Source: Podochytrium sp. JEL0797
Lineage: Eukaryota > Chytridiomycota > Chytridiomycetes > Chytridiales > Chytriomycetaceae
Assembly: GCA_027596195.1 (NCBI GenBank)
Contig: JADGJG010000003.1
Span: 62,001-126,000 of the forward strand
Length of the DNA stretch: 64,000 bases
Direction of reading: 5' to 3'
Part shown: positions 1-10,834 of the stretch, piece by piece
Position numbering within the stretch: the first letter of the stretch is position 1
How the letters are laid out: each line of letters opens with the position of its first letter
Notes under the pieces: generated by a model
Seen by the model: only the letters and a program-made list of their open reading frames with translations
The model's database searches: none
What the model was told of the DNA's origin: nothing
Program-made: the position numbers and the translations under genes

Positions 1-750
1 GATCTCTGCTCCTGAATTCGGTGTCAGACTATCAGAATCACAGCTACGCAACGGAATCAAGAAAGCAACCACAAACCAGTAGATTCCTCCACCGCAAGCG
101 TCGTCCCAATCTAGCCAAACTTGGTTGAATGTGGTCATTGACAGGCTTTTCAAAGCTGCGTCGCCGGTTGCTTCAGCTCCAGATTGACCTAAACGTGCGT
201 TCAGCCCATGCGTCCCAAAAAATGAGCTGATCAATTCACATACTCGACAAAGCCCACCACGCGACATCATCGTTCCATCTGTGGTCTTGCGGCGCGCTTC
301 CAGAGCCGCCGAAAAAGTCCCCGTTTCCGTTATCACAAGCGTGCATCTGCGCGTTCGCGAACGCGTTGTTGCTCCCGTCTCCACTCGCGAGCGCGTATTG
401 ATAGAACACGTCATAAAACTGTCCAGACTCATGCCATTGCATGCCCCACCGACCCGATGATGATTGCTGAATAGAGGAGTGCATTAGAATGAATCGTACC
501 GATTCTCGAGCGCACAAGGAAAGCTCACCTCCTGCCAGGCACCAAGACCACCAAGATTGGGCGACTTAAAATATTGTTGAAGTGGTCCCATAGCCGCCTT
601 TGCAGCAGCAAGAACCCCGCCTTGGTAAGAAAGATGATCAGTCAACTTCTTAGTTCGTTAAGAAGCACTCTTACCTTTATCGCCGAGGTTGAGAGTCTGT
701 TGAGCTTGCGCAGATAATGCCAGCGCCGAAAGAGCGATCTTGAGTTGCAT
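1..750 (-). CDS. GH76 family protein, 5' part (continues past window start)
   Basis: Secreted glycoside hydrolase family 76 protein (Dfg5/Dcw1 or alpha-1,6-mannanase type), acting on cell-surface mannan or GPI-glycan. The ATG at 750 opens a short signal peptide (MQLKIALSALALSAQAQQ) followed by LNLGDKG. An intron is followed by the conserved block AAAKAAMGPLQQYF near 590-560. Residues on 236-480 include RWGMQWHESGQF, YQYALASGD and the catalytic Asp-Asp pair in RWNDDVAWW. The next exon reads GQSGAEATGDA through CGGGIYW near 80, where the exon ends at an unusual GTTTGT donor. The first base of the window falls just inside the following exon, so the C-terminal half is missing. Unlike most paralogues here it has no intron between FYD and VFYQ. 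Family assignment is sure; substrate is not. Confidence 0.85.
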
Positions 751-986
751 GGATTGGTAATATTACGTTGTTTGTTACACCCCCCCCACGCTTTTATGTT
801 CCTGGGCAAGGCTTCGAACCCTTTGTTGAATTGTTTGTTTCGTCGATCGAACCTGCCTTCAAGATACTTCATATTTTTTATTATTATCTTCTTCCATTTC
901 TCGCAATTTCGTTTTCTTCTTTTAAACGCTCTGTTTGTTCAACAGAGAGATGGGGGTTGAAATTTTTTGGATTTAATCAATTCGGA

Positions 987-3900
987 ATGGTGAGCACATG
1001 TGTCTCTGATCCATCCTCGGTTCCCAGAGCTCTGAGCTTCACAGACACTGCTATTCTTACCGGCAATTTAATCGCGTAGCTCCTTTGGCATCCTCTTGCG
1101 GAGTTAGAGAAGCGTTGCGGCTTTGGCAGTTTTGTCTGACTCCCACCTTGATCTCCTTCCTTGATCCAACTCCCTCTTCTGACTTCTCCATTCAGAATCC
1201 GCAACTTGTGGCCTCATCAACGGCCACGACGACGCTGGTCGACGACGGCGAAGTGATTGTCGAAACAACAACAACAGAGACCCACGAGGTCAAAAAGCTC
1301 CGCGCCGTCGAAGTCGTTGTGGAGGAAGAAGTTCAGGTGGAGACGCAAACCGAGGAGGTTGGTGTATTCATCGCTGGGGGTGCTTCACGTTCTAAATTGA
1401 TTCTAGGACGAGTTTAACGCGGCTGAGGTTGCAGAGCTGATCAGAAGCAGCGAGCCAATTGCAGCGGTGTGTTTTGTTGTATACTGTGGATTGGGTGAGA
1501 ATCTGACTTTTTGCTTTGCAGTTGGATTTGACTGGCGTTGGCATGACCACGGACGATGTGATTCTCATCGCCAAGGTGGGACTTTTGCATTAACCCGATG
1601 ATACTGTTAATTGACGCATGCCAAACTCATCAGGCCTTGGAAGTGGACGCCACAGTCGAAAAGATTTCTTTCGAAGAGAATGACATCAATGTTGACGCTT
1701 TGATGGCACTTGTGCACGTGCTTGCCGTCAACAAGACTCTCAGAGAGTTAAAACTGGGTGAACAATCCGTTCTTTATGGAATCGAGGTGGAAAAGTTTTT
1801 GGCCGAGACGATCCACAACAATAAGACGTGAGAACCTTTTGTCTCAGGCGAAAATTGATTGCTGACGCGATTTTTCAGCATTTGTGTCTTCACGCTGAAC
1901 ATCCGCGACGAGGCCTGCCACGTCCAAATCCATGCTGCTCTCGAGAGAAACGCGCTCGCGTACAAGAGACGCAACGTCAAGACCATCTTTGTTGAAGACA
2001 TTGAGCAAGTCACGACCACCAAAGTCGACAAGAAAGTCTCCAAGAGTTCCGAGGAAATTGACGTTACCGAAACCGAATCGTTCGTTGTTGTGGGTGATTC
2101 GACTGTGGGTTCCGAGGAGGTCGAGGAAATCTCGGACGAGTTTACTTCTGTGACCAAGAATGGAGACGCCGTTGATTCTGGTGCGGTCGCGGCTGCGGAG
2201 GTTGTATCTGGTGCCGAACTCGATGTTGCTCACGCTGCTCTGAATGCTGAATGCGACGCCACCACCGGTGCTGAACTCAATGCGACTCTCATTGCCGAAC
2301 GTGACGCTGCTGCCAATGCTGAACGCGACGCTGCTCTCGATGCTGAGCGTGACGCCGCAGTCAACGCTGCTACCAACGCCGAACGCGACGCTGTTCTCAG
2401 TGCGGAGCGTGACTCCGCTCTCAAAGCTGAGCGCGACGCTGCCATCAATGCCGAACGTGTCGCCGCCGGTAATGCCGCCGCCCAGGCTGAATCAGCGTCT
2501 CGTGTCATTACGGTTGAGTCGACGGAAGTTGTGATGGAAATTGTCGAGCCACAAGTGGAAACTGGAATTCTTGCTGAGCGAGTAACTGCCATTGAGGCTG
2601 TCGATGCGGAGAGCAGAGAAGCCGCGTTGGAGCAACCAGTTGTCAACGGTAAGAATCAGTTGAAGGTTTGCGTTTTCTCAATTTGATCGCTCACTTTATT
2701 TTCTTCTTCAAGATGCCCACGTCGGAGCTACCGACGCTGTCGCGATGGAGACCAGCCAGGTCGAGGTGGTTAAAACTGTCAGCGACATTCAAGTTGAAGC
2801 TGTCGAAGTTTCGCAAGTCGTTGTGATTGAAACCGCGGAAGTGAACGTTGTTGAAATCGCCGAAATTCAAACCGCTGGAGTCGAAACGACCGTGGTGCAA
2901 ACGGATGTTGAGGCCTCTCGCGTCATTGTGGCCGAGGAGGAGGAGGAGGAAGCTTCTGAGCAGGCCAGAGGAATTGGCGCTGTGGCAACTGAGGTGACTG
3001 TTGTCGAAGCTTCTGCCGACGCGGTTGTTGCTTCCGTTACGCAATCGTCCAGCGAAATCGTCGCGACTGAGACTACTGAGGTCGTTACCACTGAGACCAC
3101 CGAGGTCGTTGCCATTGAGACCAGCAAAGTCGTTGCCACAGAAGTTGTTGCCACTGAGACCACCGAAGCCATTACCACTAAAGTCGTTGCCACTGAAACC
3201 ACGGAAACCGTCTCGACCGTTGACAGATCTCTCGAAATCGAAACCATCAAACCCGTTATCATTGAAAACAAAAACAAGTCCGACGCGACCTTCCTCATCA
3301 TCATTTTCATCTCCATCCTCGCGGCCATCCTCGCAGCCGTCATCATCCTCCTCCTCCCAGCCGAAATCGAAGTAACCGAAATCATCGTCTCCGAACAAAT
3401 CCTCGTTGCCGGCGAAGTCCTCCCCTTACTCCTCGTCGGCGGTGCCTACGCGTTCACCAACATCCTTCTCTGGGCCAACAACGACGTGAACCTCCCCGAA
3501 TCCGTCTTCCCGCGTGTCATCTCCCTCTTGGAAAAGACGGTCCAAGACCAAGGTCTCGCGTTCGTCAATTCCACGGAATCCCTCAACTCTGCCCTCGCTT
3601 CCACCACAACCCCCGAAAAGACACTCATCCTTTGTATCGGAGCAAATGATTGCACCAACGACCTCATCTCCCCCGAAACCCTCGCCTCCCTCGGCTCCGA
3701 GTCTTATCACATCCGCACGACCCAATCCCCCTCCAACGCAACCATCCTCGCCGTCAACGGCCGAAACGCGTTCGAAACCTCCCCACGCGCAGAAGGTACC
3801 ATGCGCATCCAACCTGAATGGAAGCACGGCAACCGCGGACTCGCGTATGGTGTCTACGCGGCCTTGGAGGAACTCGGGTTCGCGTTCTTGCACCCCCTCG

Positions 3901-6202
3901 CGCCGTCGGTTCCTTCGAGTGTGAATGTGACTGCTGGGATTGTGAAAGATGAAGCTCCAAGGTGGAGCAAGTTGCGTGCGATCCATTATCACACGCAGCA
4001 TCCGTTGGAGTTGACGCCGTTTTTGCAAGGGTTTGGACCGGGGGGTGTGGAGGATCAGGAAGGGTGGGAATCACAGGTTCCTGAATTCGCGTCTTTCTGT
4101 GAATGGTTGGTGGCGAATAAGCAGAATGGAGTCGAGTGGCCGCTTTTGGAAGGACACACGTGGATGGATTGGGCGCGGTCGGATGTGAGGATTGATAGGA
4201 TGAAGCGGATTGTGGAGGTGGCGCATTCGTATGGGATTATGGTTGGGGTGGATGTGCCGATAGCGTTTGCGCAGCAGCATTCGTTTAGGCTGCTGAAGAA
4301 TGGGACGGGGAAGAAGGAGCATTTGGGGGAGGAGAGGAAGGAGATTGAGGAGAGTTTGGATTGGGTTATGAAGGCTGGGTTTGATTTCTTGGGAACGGAG
4401 GTATTTGAGTCGTTTGTGTTTTGCATTCGACGCGGTTTTTTTGACGCCTTTTATTATGCAGAGCGGAACTTCCGAATTCACTCACTCTTCCCCCGAAACC
4501 ATGCTCGCCTGGATGAACGCCGCCGCCGACTATGCTGCCGAGAAATACGACATCACCATGTTCATCAAAGTGCACTGCTCCGCGGGTCAAACGGCACCCG
4601 GATTCATTGACCCACGTGATGGAAAAGACATCAACTTCAACATGTTGCCGCATTACGCGACAAAGGAGATGGGTGTGTTGCCACACACGGTGGAACCTTA
4701 CGCGTTGGATGATCGTATGTTACACATTGGCTTTTGCTTTTGGCTCTTGGCGAAAATAGTGACTGACCTGCCATTTTTTTCCGCAGCCGCACCAACTTAT
4801 GGAAACAAGGACTTTTCCTATATCCGTGAATTCCTCAACTGGCAGCTCCAAGAAAACAGGCACCCCGTCGTTTTCTACCCCGAAACCGCTTGTAAGCATT
4901 AACCCCCAAACCCCAAACGCGTCTAATTCCCGTGCAACCCCCTCACTCAACAAAAGACTGGGTCTCCGTCGACATCGACGTCCCCCTCTTCACCCCCCTC
5001 TACTTTGACCGCCGCCTGCACGATCTCCGACTCCTTGCCGCCGACGAATCCGCCTCCAAATCCCAAAAACGGATGGATGGACAGCTCCTTTTCACGTCCG
5101 GCTGGGAATGGGGGTACTGGCTCAACGACGCCATGTCTGCGCGTGCCGCGTGGAACCCGTTTGTGGAGGTGGAGAGCCATGCGGAGGCTGTGAAGGCTTT
5201 GTTGGGGCCTTTGGTGAAGAAATTTGAAAACGTGGAGGACCAGGAGGAGGCGGGGGATGTGATTGTCGCGTGGGTTCAGGCGGAGAAGGAGTTGTTGATG
5301 TATGGCCAGTTGGAGGGTCTCCCCGCTTTGGAGAGTGTGGTCCGCAAGAATGGACAAGGGTACCTCCAAGGCTGGGACACATGGGACGACGTGAGTAAAG
5401 TGTTGGGCAAGTTGACGCAACCAGACCGATTGGGACTCGTTGAAATGAAACACGCGGACGGGTGGTTGTCGCATGTGAAAGACCACGTGTGGAAACACGA
5501 CAAGAGTGTGGATGTTGAGAAGGAGTATGTGGATCATGTGAAGCCGCTGTTGGAGGAGATGGAGAAGCGGTTCGGGGAGTTGAGTGAGCGGACGGAGGCG
5601 GTGGCGAAGCGGGCTCCGGCATACATGGCGGATTTGTGGGATGATATTGCGGATGCCGGCAAGATGACGGCGTTGAGAGCGCGTCAGATTGTGAAGCTGT
5701 ATGAATACGTTCATGACCTCAAGAAGGGGGTCAAGAATCACGTGGTGGCCAAGGAAGCGATGGATGCGTTGCATTCCGCGCAGGAAATTGTGAACGCGCG
5801 TGAGAAGAGATAGTTGAGTTGAGGGTATGAATATCTGGTAGCACATTCTAACGCGTTTGTTTTAGCCGTGTTGACGCCGAACGCATTGCGTCATGGACCC
5901 ACCTCAACACTCCCTCTCAACCCACCGCTTACGCCTTCAACTACCTCTGGACCGTCCGCTCCCTTCACTACTGGTGGCGTGACGCCGCGGAAGCCTTGGT
6001 CCCCGCGCACAGCACTCAGTCTGCTTCGTTCGCCAACATTATAGACCCCGTCGAAGTCGGGATTGGTTCCGGATTGATGCTGACTGTCGCGGAAAACGTT
6101 AGCGAGTTCTTGAGCGCGTTTGGGGTGGCCAAGAATTACTTTGATTTGGCGGAGGTGGAGCCGCATTATCCCAGGGATATCAAAGGATGGGTGGATGTTT
6201 AA
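987..6202 (+). CDS. Tropomodulin-like LRR / repeat / membrane / glycosidase-like fusion protein
   Basis: About 1,490 residues in eleven exons. Proposed start: ATG 987-989 spliced (990-1195) to AAT CCG CAA. Other introns lie near 1355-1409, 1467-1521, 1576-1631, 1829-1879, 2650-2712, 4401-4461, 4715-4786, 4892-4956 and 5800-5865. The N-terminal third matches the tropomodulin/leiomodin C-terminal LRR fold: LDLTGVGMTTDDVILIAKAL, then FEENDINVDALMALVHVL, NKTLRELKLGEQ, and a final helix ending ALERNALAYKRR. Next come AERDAA-type repeats (2230-2480), a Val/Glu/Thr-rich tract (2713-3240) and hydrophobic segments (about 3280-3360 and 3400-3470). The rest contains YGVYAALEELGFAFLHPL, reminiscent of the N-terminal domain of alpha-glucuronidase-type hydrolases, and a large alpha/beta region with FYPETAYWVSVDIDVPLF. 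Exon phases join the two halves in frame. Enzymatic activity is unproven. The last splice junction is out of phase with a canonical donor. Confidence 0.7.
2230..2480 (+). repeat. Degenerate 15-33 bp coding repeat (AERDAA type)
   Basis: Within the tropomodulin-like fusion gene, codons for Ala-Glu-Arg-Asp-Ala-Ala with small variations recur about ten times (NAERDAAL, DAERDAAV, NAERDAVL, SAERDSAL, KAERDAAI, NAERVAAG). The composition predicts a charged helix or coiled coil linking the LRR domain to the membrane region. DNA copies differ mainly at third positions, so this is a diverged rather than a fresh expansion. Confidence 0.85.
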
Positions 6203-6497
6203 GGATCTCATATGTTTGTTTTTGTTTTGCTTTTGTTGTTGTTTGTGCCTTATCGTTTTTATTTTGCTCTTGAATCTCATTTTATAGAATTAAAAAACCT
6301 CTTCTTCCTACTCCAGAATATTCATTAAGCAGCTACTGCGACTTTCAAATGTATTGTTTGTCGTGTACACAAATACAAAAGAAACAAAAAAAAGACAGAG
6401 ATTCAGGAACAACTCGAAAAGAACCCCCCGCACCCCAAAAACCCCAACCGCTTCCATCGCCGCCTTCTCCGCGCCTTCAAATACGTACACTCCCTTT
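6203..6497. other. Convergent 3' flank between the fusion gene and casein kinase 1
   Basis: A T-rich 3' region with AATTAAAA near 6290 lies between two converging genes. I see no gene here. Confidence 0.5.
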
Positions 6498-8445
6498 TCA
6501 ATACTTGTTGCTGTACCCCCCTCGCGCCGCATTCGCTTCCACCAACCGCGCACTCATCCTCCGCGTCGATACCCCCGCCGCTGCAGCCGTCACAGAACCC
6601 TGCAGTACTGGTTGATACGCCCCACCACCTCCACTACCGCCTTCATTCCCGTTCCCGTTATACACCACCCCACTTGCCCCCGTTGCCGCCCGTTGCTGCT
6701 GCTGCTGCTGTGTGTATTGTTGTTGGTGGTTGGGAAGTGGGGTTGGTACGACGCGGGTTCCATTCGTTGGGAGGGTTGGGGTTGTTGCGAGGACGGGTTG
6801 CTGCTGTTGGGAGGTTTGGTTCGGGTCAAGGGGTGGTGCGTTGGGAAGGGCGTTAGAGGGACCACCAGCGGCGGTCGGGGGTGCCGTGCCAGCCTTATTT
6901 CAATTTTTTCGGTTAGAGACAGAGGGGAAACACGGGGGCATAAAGGGAATTCACCTGTGTTCGGTTGGTCCAGTCAAATCCTTCTGGCTCTTCGACGTAC
7001 CCTAACCGCGCGTAGAGGTCTTGAAACAGTTTTTTGAGGAACGTGTAGTCCGGTTTATCGTCGAACCGCAGACCGCGCACGTAGTTAAGGTATACTTCGA
7101 ATTCTCGTGGGTATCCGCTGTTTGGTCCAAAAGCAAATAGGTGAGAAACGGAAACAGAAACCGGGAATGGGGAAAACGAAGCGAGCCCAGAACGCCCCCT
7201 TCCTCCACGACTTGACGAAAAAATAGAACGTACGTGCAAAGAGTCGCCGGGGACGTGCCGAGCTTCATGTCCCTTATCCGATCGTATTTTTGCTTTTTGG
7301 TGGTCGCTTTGAGTCCTTGCCACGGCAACGCGCCGCGCAAAAAGTACATCAACAGGTATCCAATGCTCTCCAAATCGTCTCGTCTCGATTGCTCTGGTAA
7401 AATGCAAGCAAACGCAAGGGAGAAAAAAAACACATGTCAAAACAAACTCGATCGCGAAAAAAAACAAAAAAAATAACAAACCAACACCCAAATGCGTATT
7501 CACACTCGCATACCGCGCCGTCCCCGTCAAACTCTTGTTATCCTTGTACGGAATATGCATATGCGTGCGCGAATCGCGGTACTTTTTGGCTAATCCGAAA
7601 TCGATAATGTGCACCGTGTTGGCGGTACGTCCGAGACCCATGAGGAAGTTGTCAGGTTTGATGTCGCGGTGGAGAAAGTTTCGGTGGTGCATGTATTCGA
7701 TTCGGGTGATCTGTGAGGGAGGGGGAGGGGTTCAGAACGTGTGTAATTTTTTCGAGGGCGTGTGAGGAGGTACGGGGTCGGTGTATCGAATTGATTCCAG
7801 AATCCAGAGCGAGAAGCGGATTCCTCAATGGGGATTCCTCATGAGCCCCTTTTCGAGTTTTCGATCATGACTCCCCCACCGTGCAGACACTTATTCGCCC
7901 CCCTTCCCTGCACGATCCCCCCACGATCCCCCTCACACCCAGAACACATCTACCCCACTCCGCACATCGCATACCATCTGATTCGCCAGCAACAGCACTG
8001 TCTTGACGGAAAACTTGCGTCCGCAAAAGTTGAATAAATCCTCCAGTGACGGTCCCAGCAGGTCAATGACCATGCAGTAATACTCTCCCTCGATGCTAAA
8101 GTGGTACATGGAGGGGCATCCGACGGCTAGAACACCCAGTCAGGTTCTATAAATACAACCGCAATAAACCCCCTCACCTCCTCCCGCAAGACCCTTGTAC
8201 ACCCTGGCCTCAAACTCAAGCTGAGGGTGTTTTGACTTTGTGCTTTCGAGCTTGATGGCGAGTTCCTGGCCCGTCTGGATGTTTGTGCCTAGGAACGAGT
8301 GAGTTTTCCCTAGGGAGTGGTTCTAGGTGTTACCGTGGTAGATTTCGCCAAAGGAGCCGCTGCCGAGTTTCCTTCCGATGCGAAACTTTCCGGCCACGCG
8401 GAGATCCATCAGTTTGTGCGCGGTGCCTGTTTTTGGGTGGTCCAT
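6498..8445 (-). CDS. Casein kinase 1 (CK1 delta/epsilon, Hrr25-like)
   Basis: Ser/Thr protein kinase of the CK1 family, probably nuclear/cytoplasmic in signalling, vesicle traffic or division. The start at 8445 gives MDHPKTG, then the Gly-rich loop in [18 protein letters not shown]. Later exons give the lysine region ([11 protein letters not shown]), [15 protein letters not shown], the catalytic loop [15 protein letters not shown] in [13 protein letters not shown], the CK1 signature [13 protein letters not shown], and [19 protein letters not shown]. After [14 protein letters not shown] an intron leads to a tail with a run of Gln (TQQQQQQ), rich in Pro, Gly and Ala. This tail ends at the TGA complementary to 6498-6500. 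There are at least six introns. The tail lacks an obvious Cys-Cys prenylation motif, so it resembles Hrr25 more than Yck1/2. Confidence 0.92.
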
Positions 8446-9298
8446 TTTGGGTTGGTGATCTTTTTGCGAATCTTTGGAAACGGGTTTCTTTCATTTCTAA
8501 ACAGAAAAGGGAAAATAAATTAAAAAGAAAATGTAGAATCCGTCCAACCAATCCACGTCTCGCAGAGTGTTTACGTGGATGGGCTCTCACGGATCCCTTG
8601 CCTTCCTGTCCATCAAGCAAGACCAACTCCACTTCCTCCAATTCCAATAAAGAAACAAGAGGCGGAAGGAGGCTTCAACTGTCTGGGTTCTATTGCGGAA
8701 AGCCCCGATGAAAGGGACACACGTCCGACCTGTTTTTGTCAAACAGGGAGTGTTTTTTTTTGGGGGGGGGGGGTCGGGTTTTTTGTTCTCCCTAGCATGA
8801 CCCCTGACGCTTTGAGTTTGGCGCGAAAGGGGTATTTTGAAGGAGGTGGGGAATATTTTGGGGGGTGGAGGTGCGGGGGTTGAGTGAAGAAAGGAGGGGG
8901 GAAAGGAATCCCAACGAGACGAGGAAAGGACCAGATTGAATCGACGCGCCATTGTAGTGAAGTGTGCAGTATAAAAAACAAGTCGCGAACAGACAAAAAA
9001 CAGATAATGGGGAGAGAAGGGGGGAGGGGGGGGCGGTGGCGGAGGGGGGGAGAGGTCAACTGCAGATCGGCTCAATCAGCCAGTATTCGAATCACCAAAA
9101 TCGCGACAAACTCGTGTCCGGGTTGGGATCGTGGCGTAATGACATCGCGTACAGTCAATCGTCACGAATGCGGGTTCAACAAAACTCCAATCAGCGAGCC
9201 AAAGTGAATCCAGACGCCACAAAGCACCACGATATGGAATATGACTCGAGACCAAATGAAACTCAAGGTTTATTCGATGGTTTCGAGATAAAAGGCCT
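8446..9298. other. Upstream region of casein kinase 1; no gene seen
   Basis: About 850 bp between the CK1 start and the 3' end of the TMEM70-like gene. It holds a T9 run next to a G12 run (about 8753-8773) and purine-rich low-complexity sequence (8880-9060). Open frames on both strands lack family features and appear to be composition artefacts. The CK1 promoter must lie here. Confidence 0.5.
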
Positions 9299-10145
9299 CT
9301 ATTTCTGAGACTTGATCTGCTCGTTGATCCTCCTCAACACAGGATCATCCTCCAACGTCGGAATATCCATCGCGAATCCAGGCTTCCACCTATATGTTGT
9401 TCAGAATCAAAACACAAAACCACGATTCCAAACCAAGAAAACTCAAAAAACGCGAAACCACAAATCAAAAAATTAACTCACCACGCATCCCCCACTACCC
9501 TCCACGTTCCAAACACCCATTTCGGACGATACCGCAACTCACTGACTTTCACGATCCGTTCACGTGGGGTTCCGAGGAAGAAGGACTGCGTTTCAAGCAT
9601 GAGGGATTGGTTCTCGAGTGTGGTTGATTTGGAGGCGGGGGGCTTCCTTATCCGGGCCACGTAGCCGCGGGAGACGAGGCCGACGGCGCGGGTTGGGTGG
9701 GAGGCTGTTGTGGAGACTAAACGGGGGGGAGTCAGGGGGGGACTGCGGAAATGGGGGATGGGACGTACACATTACGGCGAGGACTTTTGGGGGGAGGACC
9801 ATCATTGGGTAGAGGAGGGGTGCGGCGATGGCGTTGGAGGCGAGCCAGAAGAAGGAGAAGAGGCGGCCCTGGGAAATGGATGTCGCGTTGTTAAACGGGT
9901 GCTTACAAGGCAATCTATTCATAACATTATAGGGAGCTTACCTTGAAGATGAAGCTCGTGATGGGACCCTTGTAGATGAGGCTGGCTTTGGATGCGTGGT
10001 GGTCGTGTGCAACTGGTTTGGGCCTAGTGGAGGAGTCGAGGATCCGCACGGATGGTTTGGTGGAGAAGGGGCGCAGGGTAGATAGTGGGGAAGTGGAGAA
10101 TGGGGCGATGCGCGTGGGGACCATCCGTTGGCGCAGAGACATCAT
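9299..10145 (-). CDS. TMEM70/TMEM186/TMEM223-like mitochondrial inner-membrane protein
   Basis: Predicted 209 residues from four exons (10145-9942, 9868-9769, 9716-9482, 9389-9299), all junctions in phase. The N-terminus is Arg/Ser/Thr-rich with no acidic residues for about 40 positions (MMSLRQRMVPTRIAPFST), typical of a mitochondrial presequence. The mature part has the family layout: a short segment LIYKGPITSFIFKGRLFSFF, a hydrophobic pair (SNAIAAPLLYPMMVL and PKVLAVMFSTTASH), then GLVSRGYVARI and a soluble tail with ETQSFFLGTPRERIVKVSEL and KWVFGTWRVVGDAW. Animal members assist assembly of ATP synthase and other respiratory complexes; which paralogue this matches cannot be told by eye. Confidence 0.7.
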
Positions 10146-10834
10146 CGGAGTGTTTTTTTTTCGCAGAGAAAACGCGAGCGGAGAACGCGTGAACCGGATG
10201 TCAAAATAAAGAAGTTTTCGAGAGAAACTTATCTACCAATGAACGCGTTATCCAATGTGCGCATAAATTGAGACCCGCGATTCCTAAAACAAAGCAGGGT
10301 AAATCGAAATCTTGTAGTCATTTGGAACTGTGCAGGGAGACTGCGTCGACAATAACAGACAAGTGGTCATTTCCCACTTCATTTCAGATTCATAATAATA
10401 CCTATCAGATTTGAACAAAACGGGTGGTGGCTTACATCAGCCGCATTCGCTGGAGGGGGGGAAAAATTCGATTTAGAAACCAAAAGATGTCGGAAGTTAA
10501 AATGCCTGGATTGAAACACAAACGACTGAGCAAGGAGATGAAGGAAGCATTCAATTTCGGGTTTCGTTCAAATCATTACCCCATTCGACTGTTTCAGGCC
10601 ACCCCACACAGCTGCGTTATCCTTCGCCACAGCTGCGTTATCTTTCGCATTATTGTAAATGGTAACGAAATCAATGAATTTTAATGACATTTCATATATT
10701 CATTCCCATGATGACTGATCCGAGGCTTCATCAAAACTGGGGGCACACGCTTGTCCCCGGATATCACAAAAAAAAACTTACGAAGTGCTTTGTTAACCCC
10801 TTTGAATCTCTTTCACATAACCTGATCTCATCAC
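10146..10834. other. Divergent intergenic region between the TMEM70-like and first PacC-like genes
   Basis: Nearly 700 bp separates the two divergent starts, so both promoters should lie here. A short direct repeat (CCACAGCTGCGTTATC around 10610-10640) is the only structure I noticed. No convincing coding sequence. Confidence 0.45.

Noticed and set aside
2691..3398. Long minus-strand open frame rich in Asp/Asn/Gly/Phe opposite the repeats of the fusion gene
   Set aside because: It mirrors the Val/Glu/Thr repeat composition of the plus strand, has no family match and no independent start context; the plus-strand gene explains it.
4947..5846. 299-codon minus-strand frame opposite the glycosidase-like exon
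   Set aside because: His/Arg/Leu-rich shadow of the biased plus-strand codons; no domain.
8753..8773. T9-G12 run and the G16 run at 25647-25662 as quadruplex or regulatory elements
   Set aside because: Simple homopolymers in untranslated regions, more likely slippage or sequencing artefacts.
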